Below, piece after piece: positions 57,213-64,000 of a stretch of DNA of 64,000 nucleotides (the stretch's first letter is position 1; every line of letters starts with the position of its first letter). A model generated the notes under the pieces. That model made no database searches. It was not told the DNA's origin and saw only the letters and a list, made by a program, of their open reading frames with translations. Source of the stretch: Yarrowia lipolytica. Its lineage: Eukaryota > Ascomycota > Dipodascomycetes > Dipodascales. The stretch is from the NCBI RefSeq assembly GCF_001761485.1, contig NC_090775.1, positions 1,984,001 through 2,048,000 on the forward strand, in the 5' to 3' direction. The translations under genes and the position numbers were made by a program.

Positions 57213-58110
57213 AGTGCGAGCGCAGGTAGTGTCGGTACTTGTGCAGGTTCCGTTGCCGTTGGTGTTTGGTTGTGGAGTTGTGGAGGAGGGGGAGGTTGAT
57301 AGAGTAGTCTTCAGTATTTTTTTTATAGTAATAGTACATACAGTACATACAGTACAGACAGTATATTTTTATTTTATTTTCTGCATATTTTTTAGAGTAC
57401 ATACTGTATGTATTAACAAACATATCAAGTAAAAGTGTCTTTAGTTGACACATTTGTTTAAAATTGACCCTCGGAGTTGACTCTCTAACTCGGTGAATAA
57501 TGGTCAGAATGGCTTGTAATTTGAAACACGGATTTCTTACCACCATGCTATCCGATTAAACACTCTCCATTGTTCATTAAGCCTCCCAGGTCCCTTTGGA
57601 GATGTCCCTGGTGGTGGCACCGCTGCACCTACTTGTAGTCCGGACGACCGAATAGCAGAAGGGACAAATTTTAGTCATTTGTCTCATTTTTCGAAAATGG
57701 AAAAAAATGGAAGAGACAACAGACCCTCATATATTACACATTTACATCATTCTACTTGAAGTTGTACAAGTATATCCCATGTGTGGATTCAAGTCAAGCC
57801 CTTTTTTTCCTCTCAGATTCCCAGATTCCCTATTATCTATCCTTGTACGGGCTAAAGGAAGTGCATATACGGGGATGGGCCTGAAGAGTATCCAGAAACT
57901 TGTCTGAAGGCCAAAATGAGAAATAAAACATCTCAAAGCAAACAACCGAGTCCCATAATCCAGTATATAACTGGTGCCTGAAGAAATTCCCACGTTTAGT
58001 ACCAGTTATACGTCTCCTCCTTTGTCGTTATAGAGCAACCGAGTCTCAACCTAAAGTGTCTATCTTTTGGTGATGTTGAGCTGGTGGAGCAAGTAACGGG
58101 ATACTTGTAG

Positions 58111-58151
58111 CTATATATATATATATATATATAATATATAATATATATATA
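58111..58151. repeat. (AT)n microsatellite
   Basis: Interrupted run of about 20 AT dinucleotides, about 490 bp upstream of the FMP40 ATG. Confidence 0.85.
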
Positions 58152-58637
58152 GGAGATATGAGCTGAGAGGTAACTTGTGAAGATAGGAGACCAAATGTGA
58201 CTAAAAGTACTTGTAATCGGAAAGTTGTCGTTACCGACTTTTAACGGATATACTATATAAATATATTTCTGCATATTATATTAGGAACCACCTCCCCTCT
58301 GTTCGCCACTCAACCCAACTACAGTTACAGTAGCCATAACCACACTGAGCAACCTACTGTATTCTAGCAAGCACGAGTATCAGTATAGTATCGTAGCAGT
58401 ATAGTACACAGACCCGTTATTTGTACGTTGCAAACCACGACATTGGAACCTGCGCGGAAGATAGTCGCCACCTCTCCGCTACTTGTTTTTCCATCCACCA
58501 AAAAACTGTTCTTTCTGTTTCCCCCACACCAGTTGCCATCGCCCCCACAAACTCTAACCGTCATCAGCGTACATAATCTGCACCCAATCTGTGTCGGCAA
58601 CTGTCTCATCTTGTTACCATTTCAACCGCTACCCACC

Positions 58638-60410
58638 ATGTTAACGACGCTCAAAAACATCAAAAAGACGTCGTCATTCACCGCGCGAATGGCCCCGGAC
58701 GCTCTATTCCCCACGCTCCAGAGCGTCAAAGAGGCACCCGAAGAATTGCTCAGAAAAGATCGATACCTGAAATCCGGCAACTTCACTTGGGTGTACCCTG
58801 AGCAACGCCCCGAATACAAGATGCTGGCCGTCTCACCACCCGCAGTGCACGACATTGGCCTGGAGGCCGCGGAGGCTACGTCAGACTACTTCAAGGACAT
58901 TGTGATGGGCAAGAAGTACGTGGAAGACCCGTTCCCGTACGCCCAGGCTTACGCCGGGTGGCAATTCGGCGAATGGGCCGGCCAATTGGGTGATGGACGA
59001 GCCCTGTCATTGTTTGAGACCCACAACCCAGTCACAGGCAAGCGCTATGAACTGCAGCTAAAGGGATCGGGTCTAACTCCATACTCCCGATTCGCAGACG
59101 GAAAGGCTGTTCTACGATCTTCCATTCGAGAGTTTTTAGGATCAGAGTACGTCAACGCCCTGGGAATCCCCACAACTAGAGCTCTGTCACTGGCCGAGCT
59201 GCCTGGCACGACTGCCCGAAGAGGACGAGGTAAGGAACCCTGTGCAGTGATTTGTCGGTTTGCCGAGTCGTGGGTCCGAGTCGGTACCTTTGACCTGCTC
59301 CGAAACCGAGGCGACCGACCAGGTGTAAAACAATTGGCTGACTACGTGGTCGATGACGTTTTTGGTGGCGAAGACAAGCTGCTGAACAATGATCACACTA
59401 GAGACGCCATTGCCAAGTCTGCCATTCCTTACAAACACAACAACCGCTACGTCAAGCTCTACCGTGAAATTGTTACTCGAAACGCGTACATGTGTGCTCT
59501 ATGGCAAGTCTTTGGCTACCTGAACGGTGTTGTGAACTCAGACAACACGTCAGTCTACGGCCTGACAATTGACTACGGCCCATATGCGTTCATGGATGCG
59601 TTTGACCCCAACTACACGCCTAACCATGACGACGGCCTACTTCGGTACTCATACAAGAATGTTCCCACTGCCGTCTGGTGGAACATGGTGCGTCTCGGAG
59701 AAGATCTGGCGGAGCTGCTGGGTGTGGCTGAGGGCACCGATCTCGAGAACCTCACAAAGTCGGAGAAGAACGAGCTTCTGGACACTGCCGAGGCTGTTAT
59801 AACCTCGGCCGGTGAAGAGTACAAGGCTGTGTTCCTGTACACATACAAGAAGTTTATCTCCAAGCGGTATGGGCTTCTGGAGCAGCGTGACTCCGACTTT
59901 GATGAGCTCATGACCCCTACCCTGAATATGCTCGAGGATTCTGCTCTGGACTACCATCGATTCTTCCGACTATTGGGCGACCTGCCTTTCTTCACAGGTG
60001 AGAACGCCTCCAAGTCCGAGCCAGCCGACTTTGCTCCCGACGTGGAGCAGTTCATCAGCCCTGAAAAGAACATCAATGCTATCAAGACTCCATCTCAGAC
60101 TCGAACTGAGCTATCACAGTTCCTAGCCGACTTCAAGAAGCGTCTTGCGGCTGAAAACAACACGGACGATGCTGCACGAAAGGTGCGGTCACGTGAGATT
60201 AACCCAAAGTTTGTTCTTCGTTCGTGGGTGATGCAGGAGGTAGTTGAGGATGCTCACAAGGGCGACTACGACAAGCTGGAGCGGGTGCTGAACATGGCAT
60301 TGCATCCTTTCCAGGAGACCTGGGACGAGGACTGGGATGACGAGGAGGCCCGGTTCTGCGGCCATGTTCCCAAGTACTGTGATTCCATTCAGCAGACTTG
60401 CAGTAGTTAG
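58638..60410 (+). CDS. FMP40: Mitochondrial SelO-type pseudokinase/AMPylase (Fmp40 homologue)
   Basis: SelO proteins use an inverted kinase fold to transfer AMP to proteins in response to redox state, in mitochondria. This 590-residue member has an N-terminal targeting sequence (MLTTLKNIKKTSSF), QLKGSG (Lys142), the NSDN box (300-303), and DYGPYAF (312-318), which are nucleotide- and metal-binding landmarks of the family. The C-terminus ends QQTCSS, so a cysteine sits third from the end, exactly where vertebrate SelO has selenocysteine. The frame is open for about 70 codons upstream of this ATG, but that sequence is leader-like and lacks an upstream ATG in a good context. The ATG at 58638 has a CACC context and gives the targeting sequence. 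It converges with CSN12, leaving 108 bp between the stops. Confidence 0.93.
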   Translation: MLTTLKNIKKTSSFTARMAPDALFPTLQSVKEAPEELLRKDRYLKSGNFTWVYPEQRPEYKMLAVSPPAVHDIGLEAAEATSDYFKDIVMGKKYVEDPFPYAQAYAGWQFGEWAGQLGDGRALSLFETHNPVTGKRYELQLKGSGLTPYSRFADGKAVLRSSIREFLGSEYVNALGIPTTRALSLAELPGTTARRGRGKEPCAVICRFAESWVRVGTFDLLRNRGDRPGVKQLADYVVDDVFGGEDKLLNNDHTRDAIAKSAIPYKHNNRYVKLYREIVTRNAYMCALWQVFGYLNGVVNSDNTSVYGLTIDYGPYAFMDAFDPNYTPNHDDGLLRYSYKNVPTAVWWNMVRLGEDLAELLGVAEGTDLENLTKSEKNELLDTAEAVITSAGEEYKAVFLYTYKKFISKRYGLLEQRDSDFDELMTPTLNMLEDSALDYHRFFRLLGDLPFFTGENASKSEPADFAPDVEQFISPEKNINAIKTPSQTRTELSQFLADFKKRLAAENNTDDAARKVRSREINPKFVLRSWVMQEVVEDAHKGDYDKLERVLNMALHPFQETWDEDWDDEEARFCGHVPKYCDSIQQTCSS

Positions 60411-60518
60411 AGATAACCGGGTTGGGTATATCTTAATAAGAAAACATATCACGATAATGTACTGTATAGTTGTCACGTGAGCGATCGCGTAGGAATAAAT
60501 TACATGTACATATACTAG

Positions 60519-61709
60519 TTAGGCTGCGTGGTCGAGTTTTGGGAAAGCACCTTCAGCTCTCAACACGACTGTGTGTCGTTCTCGAGAAATATAGCCCTTA
60601 AGTCGATCGTGATAGATCATGTTGGAAACGGTAGCCTCCAAAAAGTCAGGCGATACATCAACGCCAACCAGTTTGGCAGCAGCCTGGTAGTCGTCAATGG
60701 TGATTCGTGTGGCCTTATCCTTGGCAAGAAACACCCGGTAGAAGAGCTTTTCAAACACAAAGACCCGCATCTTCTCCACTGCCAGATACAAGTACTTCTT
60801 CACGAACAGGGACCTTCTTTGAGTCACAGCTTTATCGAACGACAGCACGTCGCCTCGTAGTAGAGCCGTGAGCATCTGATGGTAGACGGTATGTAGTCTA
60901 GGAAACTTTTCCCACACTGCCTTGGAAGGTACCTGGTTGGTCATGAGAAACTGTACTGGGATGAGATGTAACAGAATGAGCTCCTGGTTATCTGTGGATT
61001 TGTAAAAGCACTGGTTGAGTGCCTGGGTGAGCCAGTTTTGCGCCTGTTCGACATCATCATCCATCAGACTTAAGACTCCTCGATAGTACGAGTAAGTGCA
61101 GGTGTGAGATCTGGGGTAGGAGGCCAAGGGAGGTAGATCACGAGACATGGATTCCACCACCTTGATGACCGACTTGCTCATATTTCGTTTTCTGAGCAAA
61201 AAGTATAGCTTGCAGAGCTCGCCAACAAAGAAGTAGGTTCCCCATTTTTTCGATTTCTGCAAGCTGGGATGCCGGTCGTTCAGACACAGTGTAAGGGTTC
61301 GGTTGACCACTCGTGACGATGATTCCAGTTGTGTGAGAATCTCGTTTTTTGCCTCCTTGTCCTGGATCTCCTTCAGCGCTCTTCGTCCGATACCTCGAAG
61401 ATGTGTGCTTGCTGCGTACAGTATAGGTAGGATCCACACATCTTCCTTCTCAGAAACTCGATTGAGCTCGGACAAAAACGCCTGGTGAGCCTGTAGTCGC
61501 TCCAGTGGAGTCGAGGAATCGTTGCAGGCCAGGACGTGCGCCTCGACAACTGGCTGCCATACCTGGTTTGTGATTCCTGCCGCCACGGCGAGGGCGTTTG
61601 TTTGCGGGGCAGTGGGATTTGTGTCTGGATTGACGGCCAGGAGGTGCGCCAATTGCAGTCCGTTGCGTGAGTTGATGGCGGCGTTCAAATTTCGCACGTA
61701 GGTCGCCAT
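60519..61709 (-). CDS. CSN12: PCI-domain protein, Csn12 homologue
   Basis: This 396-residue protein matches the CSN12/PCID2 group. Budding yeast Csn12 associates with the COP9 signalosome and, with Thp3, acts in transcription elongation and splicing. The related Thp1 is in TREX-2. The N-terminal half is helical TPR-like sequence. The middle holds KKWGTYFFVGELCKLYFLLR, about residues 160-180. The C-terminal PCI domain covers about 210-385, with the winged-helix end LEATVSNMIYHDRLKGYIS just before a short HTVVL strand. Length and order fit Csn12, slightly short of some fungal members. The ATG at 61709 is the first in frame. It diverges from PXR1 over 560 bp. Confidence 0.87.
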   Translation of the reverse strand: MATYVRNLNAAINSRNGLQLAHLLAVNPDTNPTAPQTNALAVAAGITNQVWQPVVEAHVLACNDSSTPLERLQAHQAFLSELNRVSEKEDVWILPILYAASTHLRGIGRRALKEIQDKEAKNEILTQLESSSRVVNRTLTLCLNDRHPSLQKSKKWGTYFFVGELCKLYFLLRKRNMSKSVIKVVESMSRDLPPLASYPRSHTCTYSYYRGVLSLMDDDVEQAQNWLTQALNQCFYKSTDNQELILLHLIPVQFLMTNQVPSKAVWEKFPRLHTVYHQMLTALLRGDVLSFDKAVTQRRSLFVKKYLYLAVEKMRVFVFEKLFYRVFLAKDKATRITIDDYQAAAKLVGVDVSPDFLEATVSNMIYHDRLKGYISRERHTVVLRAEGAFPKLDHAA

Positions 61710-62269
61710 TTTGACGATGCTGTGACGTTGTCGTAGCAGTCAATGTGCGTAGCAGACAGATGTAGGTGTAATAAAATTAAGGTTTCTATACTTTGTTGGC
61801 ATTTGTTAAGGGGTAAACAGTTTAGTTGAGATGTTCTTGTAGCGTTCGAAACGAGCTAGTAAGACTGTAAAAGGGCAGAAAAAAGATACGGAAACATGAT
61901 ATATGATGATGCTAACAGTAATCGGCAGACGGTATGTCTCTGTCTAGAATATTACCGTTTCTACGAGCTTGGCACCTCAAACCACCTTGATCTGGTGATG
62001 CTGGACATTTCTCCCATTTTTCGCCAAATAGCATTTCTGAGGGAATTATCAAACCCGCACAGTCTTAGCGATCAAAATTTATACCCATTTTGTCCCCTTA
62101 GCATCTCCGTCCCATTATTCATCGCCATCCTCCTCTCAAACATCCCACTCAGCGTAGGTCACGTGCGATAAATTAAGCTCTACATGCATATGAGAAAAAT
62201 ATATTTTTCTTCCGGGAAGAAAAGATAACGGACGGACTCATACAAGATACCACAGTACAACGCAACACC
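61710..62269. promoter_or_regulatory. bidirectional promoter region CSN12 / PXR1
   Basis: The two genes diverge from here. A CACGTG core lies at about 62160, near PXR1, followed by AAATATATTTTTCTT, which could act as a T-rich promoter element. CTAACAG at 61909-61915 resembles a splice acceptor, but it has only a weak GTGCGT (61745) upstream. Confidence 0.5.
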
Positions 62270-63148
62270 ATGGGACTGGCTGGAGTGTCGAAGAAGATCA
62301 AATACGGCAAGGACCCGCGAAACCTCGGGTGGTCCAACAACACGGAGCGGTTCGGCCACAAACACATGAGTAAGCTCGGATGGAAGGACGGAGAGGGTCT
62401 GGGCCATGAGGACCGAAAGGCGCAGAGTATCACGCAAAACATCAAGATTGTGCTCAAGGACGACAACGTGGGGCTTGGTGCCGGTCTGGCCAAGGCTGAT
62501 AAGGACGAGGCCTTTGGTCTGATGGATTTCCAGAAGCTGCTGGGTAAGCTGAACGGACGGGCTCAGGAAATTGAAGCTGAGGTTGAGCGACAGCAGAAGG
62601 ACGTTCTACGAGGCAAGTTTGGCATGGTTTTTGTGTCCGGCGGTCTTCTCCAGGGAACGATCGAGGAGTTCAACAAGAAGCGAGGGTCCGAGGCTGTGGA
62701 GGAGTCTGACAGTGATTCTGAAGAGTCCGAAAGCGAGTCTGACGACGACAAGAAGAGCAGAAAGAGCAGCAAGAAGGAAAAGAAGGATAAGAAGAGCAAA
62801 AAGCGAAAGGCTGATGATGACTCTGATGAGGAGGAGAAGAAGAGCAAGAAGAGCAAGAAGGACAAGAAGGAAAAGAAGGAAAAGAAGGAAAAGAAGGAAA
62901 AGAAGGAAAAGAAGGAAAAGAAGGAAAAGAAAGAGAAAAAGGATAAGAAAGAGAAAAAGGATAAGAAAGAGAAAAAGGACAAAAAGTCCGAGTCTCCTAC
63001 TCCTCACGATGGTATGGAGAAACCCTCTGCATCTTCCACCTCTGCTCTACGAGGACGAATGGCTGGACGAGCCAAGTTCATTCGATCCAAGCGAATGGCC
63101 GTCATGGACGAAAAGAGTCTCAACGAGATTTTCATGGTCAAGAACTGA
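62270..63148 (+). CDS. PXR1: Pxr1 (PinX1-related) G-patch nucleolar protein
   Basis: Pxr1 takes part in 18S pre-rRNA maturation and snoRNA processing. It activates the helicase Prp43 through its G-patch and can inhibit telomerase. The 292-residue product has the family N-terminus ([21 protein letters not shown]), with the G-patch around residues 28-70 ([14 protein letters not shown] near 32-45). After an acidic Ser/Glu/Asp stretch (about 145-160), a Lys/Glu repeat tract (about 160-243) is built from tandem KEKK units encoded by AAGAAGGAAAAG repeats. The conserved C-terminal [12 protein letters not shown]-like tail follows. The Lys-rich tract is common in family members, but its length here is repeat-driven. 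Confidence 0.95.
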
Positions 63149-64000
63149 TCCAACCAAAAATATAGATGCTAACTGATTGAGAGTGAACGTGCATAAGATG
63201 GGAAGAGGGTAGTTCGATGAGAGGCGTAGTTTGTTTACATACCCAAAATTGAATACTAATTGATACAGCTATGAAAAATTCATGAGTCAGATCAAAGTCC
63301 TAATTTTATTATTTTAATTCAGACTATTTTTCTGTTAAATCACACAAAATCGGCTCAAAATATTTTTAATGGAAATCAAATCTAAATTTAAATAAAGTTG
63401 AAGCTTGAGGAATTTAATTGTGGTAATTTGGCATAAATTCTCCCAATCGGGAAAATCCCAATCAGGAAGGTGATTGCTGATTAAGCAATGTGAGATACAA
63501 GTAAATGAGGGAAAATGACCATAGTACGATGAATATTAGTATTGCAGGCATAATCAAAAAGAACCATATATAATGGAAGGAAGAGAACATTTGAACATTA
63601 CTATTGATGAGATATACTTTACAATTGTCCCGAAAAGTGAAAATTACAATCATTTTATTGAAAAGCTCGGGCAGTTGGTTTTGAATAAAAAAGCACGAGA
63701 TGAAATTTTCTAAACAACATGATCTGATAAGACACCCATACGATATCTAAAGCATGAAATTATTTTTTTTGTGCAAACCACCGAGTTCTGATTTTGGTGT
63801 TAGTGTCCGAATTGCGACGTAATAGCATGGTCAACAAAATAATTCTCTACCTCTGATTTGTACAAACAAAACTTCTCAAAAGTATGTCGAGTTCTATTCT
63901 TGTGTCATGAGAGCCGGTCACATTTTATCTTCATAATTCCATGAGAAATGCAGTTCAAAAAAAAAAAAAAAATCAACATCTTCGGTCGCTAAACTAACGA
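63149..64000. other. AT-rich end of window, nothing recognised
   Basis: Downstream of PXR1 the base composition turns strongly AT-rich, with AATTT and ATAAA words and a poly(A) run of about 15 at 63958-63972. No ORF of coding character is present. Confidence 0.5.

Larger units (their letters stand above)
53862..58637. other. 4.8 kb divergent spacer between the Tec1-like and FMP40 genes
   Basis: The promoters of both genes must lie here. CACGTG cores occur at about 55505 and 55667. An AT dinucleotide run lies at 55981-55999, another at about 58111-58151, and a 23-bp triplicated repeat at 57144. The frames are short and lack codon bias. No RNA gene was recognised. Confidence 0.5.

Noticed and set aside
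61745-61915. Possible leader intron of PXR1 ending at CTAACAG
   Set aside because: The donor is weak (GTGCGT) and the gene reads without it. The region is a bidirectional promoter.
62563-63007. Phe/Ser- or Leu-rich frames opposite the PXR1 lysine-rich tract
   Set aside because: Antisense of the AAGAAGGAAAAG repeats in a well-supported gene.
1-64000. tRNA and dispersed 5S rRNA genes
   Set aside because: I looked for B-box-like GGTTCGANYCC and for known 5S landmarks and found no acceptable match. A dedicated RNA search could still find one.

Overview
The window looks like a chromosomal segment of the oleaginous yeast Yarrowia lipolytica or a very close relative. This rests on four things: mostly intron-free genes separated by long spacers, heavy use of CGA for arginine and GAG/AAG in coding regions, splice signals of the Yarrowia type (GTGAGT or GTAAGT donors, CTAAC a few bases before YAG), and a set of typical ascomycete yeast genes. 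Species identity is an inference from these features, not a database result.

Twelve protein genes are well supported. From left to right they are: a UPF0357/DUF2015 membrane protein (-); ER processing alpha-glucosidase I (+); a vacuolar PQ-loop transporter (-); a Zn2Cys6 regulator (+); an SSX2IP/Msd1-like coiled-coil protein (-); the RAM-pathway LRR protein Sog2 (-); a Sel1-repeat protein of the Skt5/Chs4-Ack1 type with a GYDQ-rich N-terminus (-); the mitochondrial helicase Suv3 (+); a TEA/ATTS factor of the Tec1 type (-); the mitochondrial SelO pseudokinase Fmp40 (+); a PCI-domain Csn12 homologue (-); and the nucleolar G-patch protein Pxr1 (+). They cover about 19 kb, roughly 30 percent of the window.

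The other 70 percent is spacer. Two stretches are especially empty: 9.9-24.6 kb, upstream of the Zn2Cys6 gene, and 39.3-49.0 kb, between the Sel1-repeat gene and SUV3. They hold short tandem repeats, 25-29 bp A/T homopolymers, TATA-type promoters with no obvious ORF, and decayed reading frames. The 1.35-5.9 kb gap carries what may be a relic of a LINE reverse transcriptase. I found no tRNA, 5S rRNA, CRISPR or intact mobile element by eye.

The most useful new observations are these. First, a candidate 1.8 kb intron in the 5' leader of the Zn2Cys6 gene, which would move its promoter about 2 kb upstream of the ATG. Second, a candidate two-exon small gene (53 codons) divergent from SUV3 that becomes visible only after splicing. 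Third, an 83-codon ORF with host-like codon use upstream of SOG2. No operon-like system is present. Several genes share themes of polarity, cell wall and filamentous growth (Sog2, the Skt5-like protein, the Tec1-like factor, the Msd1-like protein), but they are ordinary separate fungal genes.
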